64,000 bases of DNA. It comes from Spodoptera frugiperda (lineage: Eukaryota > Arthropoda > Insecta > Lepidoptera > Noctuidae). The notes under the pieces were generated by a model that did no database searches, was not told the origin of the DNA, and saw nothing but the letters and a program-made list of their open reading frames with translations. The DNA lies in NCBI RefSeq assembly GCF_023101765.2, contig NC_064212.1:4898001-4962000 (forward strand). The letters are read 5' to 3'. Numbering within the stretch: the first letter of the stretch is position 1; each line of letters begins with the position of its first letter. Position numbers and translations under genes: made by a program. Of the stretch, positions 1 to 11,113 are shown piece by piece.

Positions 1-204
1 TCGGCGTGTAGATAGATCACTTGTTTTGGAGGCTGGTCCATGGTAAAAGATGATTAGTAGATTTACAAAATGCGTTTCGAGTATACTTCAAGAATGAGTT
101 TATGACACCTATTTCGGAGTGAGAGATAAGATTAAAAACATTATAGTGTGTAAGTAAACATTTGTTATATTTGGGTGAAACCTGTTCTTTGGTGTTATTA
201 TCCC

Positions 205-325
205 GTAACATAACACCATCATCCCTAAAAGGGGTAGGCAGAGAATATTGAATGTAGCGACCACTTTTCCAGTTATATTATGAATCCTACATAATAGGGG
301 ACAAGGCTGTTGCCTGTATTCTATA
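205..325 (-). repeat. Family B SINE, 3' part
   Basis: Reversed tail: CATCATCCCTAAAAGGGGTA, GGCAGAGAATATTGAATG, then CCACTTTTCCAGTTATATTA and GGCTGTTGCC, as in the copy at 56573-56800. Confidence 0.6.
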
Positions 326-2479
326 TAGGTATATACTAATTAGACCTTTACAGCTTGTTAGTCAATTGGCCATTCATAAACGGTTGTCGGTAACCCATCC
401 AGTGGCTGACCGCGCCAACTGACGCTTTACGTCGAGAGACAGTGTTAGTCTCTGTTATTGATCGGGCTTGTGCCGACTCTGGCTAAAGCTGGACTGTCAG
501 TTGGCTATAATGGTACGTCTATGGGAGTGGTATGATGTTAAATCATGTTTAACCGGAATGATTTGTCAAATTCCTTCGTTAAAATAGATGTTTTGTATTG
601 AGACAAAAAGTATCAGTTTGTGAACTACCTGTATTATTATTTTTCATCAGATCAACTTGATGGTAATCGATTAGCGTCGTTGAAGGACACCCACAACACC
701 AGAGAAGCTACAAGTGCTTTACCACCCTCTTAAAAGATGTTGTAATTGAAAGTTCCGTTACGGATTGCGAAAAATGAATAGCCAAACAGGTCTTGTATAC
801 ACAATTCCGGACACCCTCTACAAATGCTGAGATGTTAATAGCATCCTGTGTATACGGTAATATGTATGAGCACAACAGGACCTAAGCTCCAGATTAGATG
901 TAAAGCAAACTACATACATGTACTAAGTGAGGTGTAGTAAGTACCTACATGGCTACGTATAATGTTATATATGTGTGTATGTACATATAGCTGCCTCGCC
1001 AGCACGCCACGTGTTTTTCGTGTAGCTCGCCCGGCGTGTCAACTGAGTAGGTACTTCTACCTCGTAGCAATGCCAACGAGAGCTGTGCTCTATACATTGA
1101 CACTAAATACGTTGTGTGTGTATAAAGTACGTATTTGTGTCTTGTTTGCGACTGAGGACAGCGATGACGATGTATGGAGTAAGTTCTGACAATGGTGTAT
1201 CATGCTGTGCTTTATACTCTACAGGGATATTTTGACTAATCATTGGCAAAAAATACGTAGTTGTATGAGGCATGTTAGTGCGACATCTACCTCAACAGAT
1301 CGCTTCTCTAATTAACGAAATGTACGTCCAATTTAAAACGGTCATTTGCTTTTTCGACAGCCCCGGCGTGAAAGAAGCAGATTTAGCAAATCCTAGTTGG
1401 AAGTCCCGGGTCGACTACTCCAGCAGGGAGCCACCCCGTCACTCACCCACCCTCCCAACTTTCACTCTCTTGTGCGTCGGGGATCTCGACCCTACTCTGG
1501 CTACAAAACGCTTTTAACGTCCCACCAAGCGCACGACAGAACAGCCCTTACAAGCACAACCTTTAGAGGCGAGTATCGCATGAAAGCAGATAGTGCGAGG
1601 TCGAGAACATTTGAGCGATGCGTCTAGGGCGTAATAAGTGTTGACACATCGCCACGGAATACTCGGCCGTGTGATGTAAGCGGTAAGGGCGAAGTCCGCT
1701 TGACGGGATAAGTGTTACACGCACAGTGTACTGCTGCTGAAGACAACACCGGCGAGTACCGGATCCCTCGTCAGCGGGCAGGCCGCGCACATTTCACGAA
1801 TATTTCATACGCCGTGCCTGATTTAGCGATTAAACAATATGAATATCTCTGAGCATAGTAGGTACGTAGATAGCACGATTGGACGACACGTGCGGCCGCG
1901 GCACACTCACAAACAACAACAAAGAATTAACACGCAATAGCAGCACATAGAATAAGTAATTCATCCTCCAATCTTCATTAACCACTTCTGACCCCAATTA
2001 GGACCCGCTGCCGACAACAACAGCGCTTTCAATACCTAAGTGCGTGGTGCTACGTGAGCACGGCACGGCACTACCTACTCGACATCACGTTACCACATGA
2101 CATCATTGCCACTGGATCAACCTCTAACTTCCGTTTGTATCAAGTCTTGTGGTTTGTCATCGAGCAAACACAACTAGCTCGGGTGTAAGCAGTCGGTTGT
2201 TGTGATCGCGACTGTACCGACACGAGACGAGAGGTCAGCTGTAGCATCGGTGCACGTAATTTATCAGTTAGCGCTATGTACAAACAATTAACATCTGAGC
2301 TGCCATTACGGCTACAGATAAATACTTGGAAATTGTTAGTGTTGCGAATACCTAACAACTAGATGCTCGAATCTGTAAAGTTCGCGGTACGTAGGTACAT
2401 AGTGGTACTATTGTCTACAACTACAACTGTTGAGTACAGTCGGGTGTAAACAATAACAAACAAACAGCAGCCAGTTCCC
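326..2479. other. No gene recognised; moderate-GC flank
   Basis: GC content rises to the right. Short open reading frames (for example 962-1189 +, 1272-1517 +, 1563-1790 -) have no recognisable domains and overlap one another on opposite frames, so I treat them as chance. Nothing else is identified. Confidence 0.5.
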
Positions 2480-3300
2480 GGTAGCGAGAGTCAGCGCGGT
2501 TTGTGGCGAACTTGCTTATTGTTGTCTGCGAGTTGTGAGAGGACGTATCTGTTGTCAAGAACGACGCAAGAGCAGAGCAAAGACAGAGCAGAAGCCGAGG
2601 TCGGGCGCGCCCGCGTCGCCGACCGCGCCGGGCGAGCGCTTCTCCCGACCGACCCTACGGCCCACACGATAAGGCACACAACGCCGCGCGCGCTCGCTGA
2701 CCTCACCGCACCGCCGGCAAATAATAAATATGTAACACTGATAAAAGCCGCAGAAGCGATGACCGGCAAGTATTTAGGGATTCTCGTTTGGCAAACACGA
2801 CGGGTCATCGCGCCCCCGGCGCCGCTGCGAGGCCGCCAAGTAATGGACGTTGCCGGTGTACAGCACCGGCTGTCTACAATAACTAGTCAGCCCGAAGTAG
2901 TCGCGGCAAGAGAAACTATAAAGTACCCGGCGACGGGTCCTGCAGCGGCCCTCAACGCAGCGCTCAGTGGAAGCGAAAGAAGTTATGAAAGTCACGTGCG
3001 ATATACATACCTGCGTGTGGAGAGGTGTGTGTTGCCGCGCTCGAACAGCACTCGTGTCGGAGGCGCGCGGCTGACTGGCGGGCGCCGGGCGGCAGCACGA
3101 CGTCGCCGCGGCAGCAGCGGCCCCCGCCCGCGCCCCGCGCGCCGCTGCATTCTGTGCGTGCGCCCGCCGACCGCCGGCCGTCGGGAGAGCCGCCGCTCGT
3201 CGCTTCCACTGACATCAGCGGAGCCGCCTGACGCCTCCCCATATCTCGCACGCACGCAACTCGCCTGTCACCTCTGCGTGACCCTCGCGACCGACTAGCC
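2480..3300. promoter_or_regulatory. CpG/GC-rich island, probable promoter region
   Basis: This stretch is strongly GC-rich and CpG-rich (for example GCGCGCGGGGCGCGGGC on the minus strand near 3130) in an AT-rich genome. The richest core is 3050-3240. Open reading frames run through it on several frames (a 265-codon one on + from 2501, others on minus) because stop codons are rare in GC-rich DNA; none looks like a conserved protein. The position, composition and the donor site described in the next entry suggest a promoter. Confidence 0.45.
3011..3077 (-). other. Candidate non-coding first exon of a leftward gene
   Basis: The minus strand shows CCACACGCAG|GTATGTATAT, a good donor with GT at 3010-3009. 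An initiator-like CCAGTCAG lies about 65 bases upstream. If used, this would be exon 1 of a minus-strand gene whose coding exons lie beyond the left edge of the window or in a long intron arrangement. No coding exon for it is visible between 1 and 3000. Confidence 0.3.
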
Positions 3301-3844
3301 GTACCGACCTCGCTATGTTTCAACGTGTAGTAGGTACCTATAGGCACTCCACCGACCAAGCCGTCGACGATTCTAATTACATTATGTCTGCTTATAATAT
3401 TCTAATTGACACAAAACAAAGGTTAGGTAGATACTTAAAGCTATGTTAGCGTGTTAACGGCAAGATTCCGTCCAGTACAGGTGTGGCGGTCCCCGGGTGG
3501 TTCGCGAGGACTTCATGGTCAGCTAACTCACGTAGAATGTTCTACAGGTTAGATGATTAAATAATGATATAAACTCATGCATTAGTTTCAGCGCAGACAA
3601 TGGCAGGAGTGGTAGTCCGTAGTCGCGTCGTGTGCATGTTTGTTTACATACATATGTAGGTACAACAGGTACGAGTAGACATGTAGGTGTCTGCGTGTAG
3701 CTGCGAGTACTGGTAACCTTTAACAAGATGTAGTCGGTCGCTGCGGTTTTATTGGAACAATCTCTTGGAACAGCTGGCAGCGCCGATATCTCTCATTCGT
3801 GGGGAGTGTACAGTTTGACTGTGGGCCTACGTAGGTAACATTAC

Positions 3845-3878
3845 GCCTGAGTCCAGCAGTGGACTGCGGCGGTGCTGA
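3845..3878 (+). mobile_element. Degraded LINE 3' end
   Basis: GCCTGAGTCCAGCAGTGGAC, TGCGGCGGTGCTGAT resembles the same terminus; there is no GAT tail. Confidence 0.4.
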
Positions 3879-4084
3879 TTACGTAAGAGGGGAAATCTCG
3901 TACTGATAATGATAGTATTCCTAGAGTTATCCAATGATAAAAACAGTGTTATTTAACATAATACATTGCTTGTAAATAAAGTTAGGGAGTGACGGCTTGA
4001 CCCTGAAAGATGTACCAAAATATTAGCATAACATGTTGGCTTGTCTCACGCCTTTGTAATTTATATTCGGCTAAAAATACTTTA

Positions 4085-4230
4085 GATTGTCTCTTGCTAA
4101 CTCAATGGTTGTGAGCAGAACAGTCAAGTGAAGCGTTTCGGGTTCGATTCCCAGGTAGATCAAAGTACCATTGGAGTTTTCAGCACAAATTCTTGGATCC
4201 TGTAATAGGGTCACTCTATTTTAAATTAGA
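4085..4230 (+). repeat. Diverged tRNA-derived SINE-like relic
   Basis: CTCTTGCTAACTCAATGGTT then B-box-like GGGTTCGATTCCCAGG. The flanking arms do not fold as a tRNA. Similar weak heads occur near 6495-6560 and 55440-55500. Confidence 0.4.
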
Positions 4231-4828
4231 CTTAATAAATGATGAATAGTGAATTTTGTAGTAAGTTCACCTCTACCTATCCGTTTTATGTTAAAAGTGT
4301 TATGTTAGATCGTCTCTTTGGTTGCACGCGTTCAGTGGTTGTGATTTCAGCTGCCGAATGAAACTCAGTGGGTTTGATTTCTAAAAGATTGTCTGTAAAA
4401 CGGACTAATATGAAAAACTTAATAGAAAAGGGGATGAAACACATCTGCCTAACACCTGCATGATGATAGCATGATGTTATGTTAAACACAAGTTTAGTAT
4501 AGCTATTCTTTCTCTTACCAGGTGTAATTCGACAACCTATTACCCAAAAATTTGCAATCGAAAACTGAACCGATCTCTCTGGACAACGCGGTCGACAGTC
4601 GCATTTATAACCACTGAGTCAAGCAGGGACGACCTATAAGTTATTTTATGGTCACAATACTTTGTAAACGACACGTAGTTAGCACATACTTATAAATACA
4701 TAGTTACTTATATCATTCTATGCATTGCCTGATGTGTACCCTTAGTATGAGTTTGCTTTACGTTAAAGTAATCGAAACGAGAGCATGTTCGGAGCTCTGA
4801 TTAGCCGGCTCGAATAAACCAACCAATG

Positions 4829-5030
4829 GGACCGCACGTTTGGTGCGGTGGCTAAGCAACTGGCTGCCGCGCAACGTGTAGCGGGTTTGATTCCCGCACG
4901 GAGCAACTCTTTGTGTTATCCACAAATTGTTGTTTCGGGTCTGGGTGTCATGTGCATGTGAAATTGTATGTTTGTAAATGCATCCACGACACAGGAGAAA
5001 ATCCTAGTGTGGGGTAACGTTTAAAAAAAT
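4829..5030 (+). repeat. Family T, tRNA-derived SINE
   Basis: GACCGCACGTTTGGTGCGGT, then a B-box-like GGTTTGATTCCCGCACGG, CCACAAATTGTTGTTTCGGG, GTTTGTAAATGCATCCACGA, GAGAAAATCCTAGTGTGGGG and an A-run. The tRNA-like head is followed by an unrelated body, so it is a SINE and not a tRNA gene. Confidence 0.8.
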
Positions 5031-5554
5031 ACCAAAGGTAAACGTGCCATACTTTAAAACCCGTGCTGTTATGATATTATTATGTTATGTACTAAAATCC
5101 GTAACAATTAAAATCGTAAACAATTATGTATATCACGTAACTGTTGTATAAGAGGAGACCGCGCCCTTTCATCCCGTGGGTCCCTAGCAGCATGGTAACG
5201 AGGTCAATTGCCTACCTACAGGTACTCGGCAGTTGGTGCGTAAGTTAAATACAGTATACTAGCTTCTGACAGCGGCTTTGTCCGCCTTTCCGTGTGTAAA
5301 AAGTCAGCTCATACTTTGTCTGTATAGGTATACCAAAATTCATGGAATTCCGTTCAGTAGTTTCAGCGTGATTGACGGAAAAACATCCAAACATAAAACT
5401 TTCTAATGCAATATAGTGTGATTAATAGCACGGTTTTTCATAAAGTAACGGGCAAGACGTTTTCACCATAGTAGGTTACCATAATCCCTAATTTAGTATA
5501 TCTCACGAAAGTAATATTAAAATCCTTGATATTGATAAAAAACTATTGTAAGTT

Positions 5555-5745
5555 GCCTAGACGGCCTCGTTGGCGGACAAGGGGTCCTAGGTTCGATTAC
5601 CGGGTCGTGCAAAATATTACTGGGATTTTTCGATTTTTCGAAAATTTCTTAGTAGTAGCACGGAGTCTGCTTGCGTGCTAATGTATGTATGAACTTCTCT
5701 GCCTATCCCTTTTAGAGTTACAGACACGGTTATGTAACATATCTC
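5555..5745 (+). repeat. Family B tRNA-derived SINE
   Basis: GACGGCCTCGTTGGCGGACA, B-box-like GGTTCGATTACC, GGGTCGTGCAAAATATTACT, CGAAAATTTCTTAGTAGTAG, CACGGAGTCTG. Confidence 0.7.
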
Positions 5746-5914
5746 AACGCATAGTTACATTTACAATAACTTTTGCTAGAGACTAATTGGTTTTTTGATA
5801 ACAATCCTAGTTTGTAGGTAACAAACTACATGAAATTATAAATAGTTACTAGTTAGTAAGTTTACTAACATAGTGATAGAAACAAAATATAAGTTTGGAT
5901 TTCATATATTCGAC

Positions 5915-6095
5915 TGCACGGTTGGTGCGGTGACTGGGCAACTAGCTGCCTTGCAACGTGTAGCGGGTTCGCAGCATCTCTTTGTGTGATCCACAAATTG
6001 TTGTTTCGGGTCTGAGTGTCATGTACATGAGAACTTGTGTAAACGCACCCACGACATAGGAGAAAACCCTAGTGTATGCAACGTGTATCTAAAAA
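5915..6095 (+). repeat. Family T, tRNA-derived SINE with deleted B box
   Basis: GACTGCACGGTTGGTGCGGT, CAACGTGTAGCGGGTTCG then a jump to GCAGCATCTCTTTGTG, losing the second half of the B box. CCACAAATTGTTGTTTCGGG and an A-run close it. Confidence 0.8.
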
Positions 6096-6671
6096 AAAAT
6101 AATCACAAAAACAGTCCCACTTAATTCCAAATCTTGTAACTGAAAATCGCTACTAGTCATCGCAATATAGACTCCTATACCTAACAATTACAAATTACGA
6201 AAACAGACAGAAAACTGTAGCTATAAAGAAATAACAATTCTAGCACTATTAAAATAAAAACTGTATTTCTTTAGCAAACTCTAAAATAACATTAAGACTC
6301 TACTGTTTTAATAGAAAAATCACAATTCTTACCAATGAAATAAAGAAAAATCCTCTTTAAAAAGAGAGATGGGAGTAAAAAAAAAGTTAGTAAAAATATC
6401 TGCCTCCTAACAGTTGTTTGTGTAAGAGTGCCCTGCATGAATTGATCGTGCTCCCTCCTCGCGTGGTCTGTTTGCCCACGAATTGTTCCCACGCCTAATC
6501 CCCTCGGTTCAGCGGCTAATACGCAAGGACGTTGATCGTTGTTTATTGAGTTCGATTCCTGAGATTTTCAGTCGTTTTCGTTACGTGTGTTGGTAATGTA
6601 AGTTTTAGTAAGGTTCTTTGTGTTAGTGTGCAGTAAATTTCATGTAGGCATCCTACATGAAATACAACGCT

Positions 6672-6745
6672 AATGATTAACACAACGCAAGCGTTGTTTT
6701 ACGTCGGTTTTCTGTGAGGCCGTGGTGGCACTCCGGTCGAGCCGT
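6672..6745 (-). repeat. Family C fragment
   Basis: ACACAACGCAAGCGTTGTTT, TACGTCGGTTTTCTGTGAGG, CCGTGGTGGCACTCCGGTCG match the middle of family C, as in 52160-52225. Confidence 0.75.
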
Positions 6746-6749
6746 ACAG

Positions 6750-8420
6750 AATATACGTGGAACAGTATTCGTAAATTCGTAAGTTACAAAAAGTTATTTT
6801 GTAATAGTGTACTCCGGGCAGCACAATTCCAGGTTCAAAATTAAAAATAAGACATAAAAATCTCAATGACATTTGATAACTTGATGTCTCTATAAAAGCT
6901 GAGAAGACTGCACTACACGTGCAGCTACGCCTGTGAGCAACTGCACAGCAAAAGTTTACTCAAACGAAACTTCACTGAATTCATCTACCTAGAATTATGA
7001 GTACATAATATTGCGATAAAAGTTAAACTTAGTTACCTGCTCATAAGGTTCTATTTCATTTGATAGTATACTTTATGTTTTTAATAATTAAATTAAATAT
7101 ATAAATTATGGCAACTAATATATAACTTTAAAGTTGCTTCTTTCCATCAAAATGCTACTATGCAATTTTGAAGACTCAACACGTTCTTAAAAAAATAGCA
7201 ATAAAAATATTTGTACGCAATAAAAAAGAAAATAAAATTGTCACATACTTTTTAAATCAACACATTCTTATCTCAAAAACCAGACCGCAAACTGTCAACG
7301 CAACATCCATTCATGCACAGATAAAAAAATCCATAAATAAAAAAAAGAAATCGCGAATCTGATGCCGTAGCACGTAGCATCTATTTTTCGTAGGGCTAGC
7401 CGTAGCTGTGCTACGAAGGGCTACGAGCGAGGAATATTTCAATTTATTTTATTTCTTTTTGTTTTATTCACGAGATGTCATTTGTTACTGTCTTGTACTG
7501 GTCTGATACTCCTGCTGAGATGATCATGAGGTGTGTTTTAAGAGGTTTTGCTTTTGAAGTTCTTAGTAGTTGCGCAGTCTGGGTGTATGGGAATATGTAG
7601 GCTGTTTAATGTGTGTACGGCCCTAAGGCCGTATGAATATCCATAAAACACTAGTAGTGTCCAGTGTATACTGCTTATTTGTAGAAAAAGTTTCGTGCTG
7701 TTTTTTTTTCTATTTATAGACGTCATTCATGGGTCTACAAGTCTACAATACAAAATTATACGTATCATTATTTATAATTATGATTAATTACTCCTATCTG
7801 ATAACAAGTAAAGCTCTTATTTTCTTCCACAAAATATTTTTATTACCTACTCGCGTCCATGTTAAAATATCTTTTAACGAATATTAAAGAAATACGTTTT
7901 GAAAAGCTCCCACAAAAACATTTCACTTCAGGAATCTTAGAACTGAATTTCTTACCAACATTTTCTCTTATCTTTGCGCACGTGTTTAACAATATAAACA
8001 AACAAAACATTTCATTGTTATTGTTTACATCAGATTGTTTATTTACATTTACGAACATACACCGCCATCTGCCGGTTCAGTTGAAACTTTTTAGTACTGT
8101 AAGAAGTTCCACGGGTAACCGTGAGATGGCAGCACTATGTCGAAAGAAATATTTGTTAAACTTTTTATAGGTAGGTAGTACAACAGGCACTAGACGGTCC
8201 TTTCATTCGTTAAGGGCTACCGCAGTAGGGTGTTACGTAATTTAGTCCTTGGCGTGTCCAATTACCATGGGTTTGTACGTGTCTTAATACAAAATGTAAA
8301 AGTGTTAGTGATACCAGTACCTTATACTTTGACTTCCAAGGACATTTATCATTTATGTAAGGCAGTAGGACACCTAAGGGCTGAAATTGATATTTACCAA
8401 CGAAATAGATTCTCTAGTAA
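6750..8420. other. AT-rich stretch, no gene seen
   Basis: Homopolymer-rich sequence. The frame 7859-8170 (+) overlaps an equally long frame on the other strand (7843-8058), and neither resembles a protein family. Confidence 0.5.
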
Positions 8421-8424
8421 ATAT

Positions 8425-8505
8425 TTATTTTAAGGACTGGAGGACTAATGGGGAAGCCTTTGTTCAGCAATGGACGTCTCTTGGCTGATGATGATGATGA
8501 TGAAA
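8425..8505 (+). mobile_element. LINE 3' end with (GAT)n tail
   Basis: GGGGAAGCCTTTGTTCAGCA, ATGGACGTCTCTTGGCTGAT then GATGATGATGATG. This is the characteristic 3' terminus of a common lepidopteran non-LTR element. No coding remains upstream. Degraded relatives lie at 3845-3878 and 9490-9545. Confidence 0.65.
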
Positions 8506-8988
8506 TATTTATATTCTATGGGGGAACTGAGGAAGACTCATAATAGCTTGCTCCGCAGTCGCTTTTTGACAATCCAATTAACAATACTTATTTTTAATTT
8601 AATGTCGGCCCTATCTGTTCCTGCTGTCGGCTACAAACTCATTACCTATGTATTTGGCCCTTTACGACATACCCGTAGCTAACAAGCGGTACTTTTCAAA
8701 TAAAGCTGTAACAGTTTGCTTATTACCTCACTATTGACGCGGAAAACAAATGTGGAGTTTCAACAATCTGTAAATCTTATGGGAAGTGTTGTAATTGTAA
8801 GCCGAAATAATTTAAATTCCAAATTCTCATTCGTATTATCCTGATTCCTTATAAATGCCGTATAAACCATTTCAGGTAAAATTTGCCAAAATGAGACTAT
8901 CGTTCGCACTATCTCTGTCAAAATCTAATTAAACATCTATGAGCCCTAATTTTACACTTTTTGCGACAAAATACTACAGCGGTAACTC

Positions 8989-9030
8989 GTAGCGCGTAGT
9001 TCGTAGCGCGTAGTTCGTAGCGCGTAGTTC
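8989..9030 (+). repeat. Three tandem 14-bp units
   Basis: GTAGCGCGTAGTTC is repeated three times without change. Related CGTAG-rich words occur at 7366-7430 and 9180-9215 (CTACGCGCCACGTACTACG), suggesting an element with CTACG-rich ends. Confidence 0.9.
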
Positions 9031-9489
9031 AATGCACGTAGTAACGTTTTCTTATAATCCATCTCGTAGGTGTGCAAACCGTATTTATTCAACTGGCGAG
9101 TTGACTGCAATGAAAGATTTTGCAAGCTATGCAAGCATGCATCTTAGTCAATGTACGTAACCACGTATTAATAGCAGTACAACGCTGCTACGCGCCACGT
9201 ACTACGTGTTACGAGCTATGACTGTAGTATTTGGCCGCAACAAGTGTATAAATAGGGCTTGGTGTGACGGGTTAGAAACTTTTAAAGATGAAGGACAGCT
9301 TGGAGAAAAGAAAAATAATGGCTTTGCGCTTCGCTTAGCGAAGGGGACTCCTTTTCCTCTATACTTAACATGTGTACCTAAGCCTATATTGTCGTTATTT
9401 ATTTGACTAAAGTAATCAATTATCACCAATCAGCAATTTAGATAAGGTTTATAATGTAATCACGATTCTAATTTGCATACAGGGCTATA

Positions 9490-9545
9490 CAGTCAGAGGG
9501 AATGTCTATGTTCAGCAGTCTTGTGGCTGATATGATGATGAGGCA
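9490..9545 (+). mobile_element. Degraded LINE 3' end
   Basis: GTCTATGTTCAGCAGTCTTG, TGGCTGATATGATGATGAGG. Shorter and more diverged than the copy at 8425. Confidence 0.5.
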
Positions 9546-9562
9546 GGGCTAAGGCAGCATTA

Positions 9563-9654
9563 AGTATTCTCAAAGGAACCTAAACCAACTTAAGCTTTGC
9601 CAAAACCGTTTTAGGCTTTAGGTTTCCGCTATCCATATATCCTTTGAGAATATT
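9563..9654. repeat. Imperfect hairpin
   Basis: AGTATTCTCAAAGGA (9563-9577) pairs with TCCTTTGAGAATATT (9640-9654) at 14 of 15 positions. Further inner pairing is possible around AACCTAAA and TTTAGGTTT. It may be another short MITE, but no target duplication is clear. Confidence 0.5.
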
Positions 9655-9690
9655 CTAGTAGATACCGTACCAAAGATGTACCAAGCTGCA

Positions 9691-9837
9691 GTACGGTAAA
9701 ACGGGGTGAATAGAATTCAAGGGCTGAATAGATACAGAAGAGGGGTAAATAAATGTTGGGAAATTGTTCTTACATCTATTCACCCCATTCCTTTATCTAT
9801 TCACCCTATGAATTCTAGTCACCCCGTTTTACGGTAC
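9691..9837. mobile_element. 147-bp hairpin MITE
   Basis: The arms 9691-9719 and 9809-9837 (GTACGGTAAAACGGGGTGAA...) are inverted repeats matching at 27 of 29 bases. Internal GGGGTGAATAG-like motifs recur. A second, left-truncated copy lies at 32607-32701, which shows that this is a dispersed element and not a one-off palindrome. The superfamily is uncertain because the target duplication is ambiguous. Confidence 0.8.
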
Positions 9838-10310
9838 GGGACAGTATACTTTGCCACCATCCTTGCTCTTCTCGTGGATGTAGTAAGAGCCGACGGAGCC
9901 GACTCAGGGACTACACATGTCTGAGAGTGACCACCAAGCAGCATTCACTCATAAACCTGAAGCTTTTAAACTGCGATCTCTTACTTACTTGCTTGCCAGG
10001 TCTAAAAGAGGACGTGACGACTGTGATAGCAGCTTGCTGACTAACTTCTTTGGTTAGGATAAACTACGTAATCACAGCTATTGATTGATAGTGTTTGCAG
10101 TTATAGTAGGTATACAGGTAGGTTATAGTTTGTTAGCTAATACACTTAAAAGGGGGATGAGTCATATTGTTGACCAGTTCTTACATTTCTCTGAAAACTG
10201 TCTCAGCTTTTCTGCGAGCCTGAATATTGTGTATAGTAATGAGTAAATAGTTCGAAGGAAGGATATATAATAAAGGATATAAAAAAGGATAAATAATGAA
10301 GGCAACACGA

Positions 10311-10867
10311 TATTTTTTTCTTAATTTTTATTTATTATGTACAAATAGAAATTCCCTTAGGTAAAATAAACTTACTTAAGTCTTAAACTATGATACTGTA
10401 CAGAGTTTGTACGACGGAATACGGGCAGTGGTAGAGAGATCCCGATGTAGGAGTTATGGCAAGTCCTTATATGTGCTGGTGCTTAATAAATACGATGTAG
10501 TACGATGTGCAACCTCTATGGAGTGTAGCTTGTTAAAACCGAACGCTATATCTAAGTGTGTAGAACTTAAATTCGTTTGAAAGAACACTAACGATACGTT
10601 AGCCAATGGCATCTGGACATCATTGTGACGTCAGATGGAGAATTTTGATATGATCACTGTAATGCAGTGCTTTACTATCGGTAGAGAATTTACCGTTGAT
10701 ATTGACATTTTATACCAAAGAATCAGTAGAAAAATCTAGTGACAATATTAATTGAATACCAATAGTGTCTAATACTGTCGATGACATCGACAATACAGAA
10801 ACTATTGATACAATACCGATAGTTAGTACTGCGGTACTGCAATGTTTGGTATGTAAAGTTAGGGGGA
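10311..10867 (-). terminator. slf: slf 3' UTR with poly(A) signal
   Basis: After the stop codon about 540 nt of AT-rich non-coding sequence run to a canonical AATAAA (minus strand, 10336-10331) within an AT-rich tract. Cleavage is expected near 10310-10320. No other AATAAA was seen on this strand between the stop codon and that point. The UTR contains a near-palindrome GTCGATGACATCGAC around 10778-10792. Confidence 0.65.
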
Positions 10868-11113
10868 TCACAGACGGAGACCGGGGTTGGTGCTAGCTAC
10901 GTAGTTGAGGAGCTCGTCAGAGTCCTCGCAGACGATGGGCTTCTCATGGTAGCAAGCGACATCGTGCCACGCAATACCGTCATTGTACACATTGTTGAGG
11001 ATGCTGAGACAAGACTCCGAAGTACCGTTGATGTCGAACTCTGCGTTGTCAGGCTGACGCTGCTTCTTGTGGCCGGTCTGAGACCAAGGGTTGTAGCCCC
11101 AGCCGTTGGGGAT
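10868..11113 (-). CDS. slf: slf exon 5: C-terminal half of lectin domain and stop
   Basis: The acceptor is CTTTTACAG|ATC and the stop TGA is at 10870-10868. The 246 nt encode residues 143-223, containing the QPD motif (162-164), the sequon N171-G-T, C177, WHD (191-193), C196 and C204. Codon use is rich in C-ending codons (AAC, GAC, CTC), markedly higher in GC than the flanking introns, as expected for a highly expressed structural protein gene. The preceding intron is 1015 nt and the one before that 304 nt. Confidence 0.94.
   Translation of the reverse strand: MPNGWGYNPWSQTGHKKQRQPDNAEFDINGTSESCLSILNNVYNDGIAWHDVACYHEKPIVCEDSDELLNYVASTNPGLRL

Noticed and set aside
2501..3298. 265-codon open frame on the plus strand
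   Set aside because: It lies in a GC-rich island where frames on both strands stay open. The product is Arg/Ala/Pro-rich with no recognisable domain, so I treat it as compositional.
7859..8170. 103-codon plus-strand frame
   Set aside because: AT-rich, overlaps a long minus-strand frame, with no domain or splice signals.
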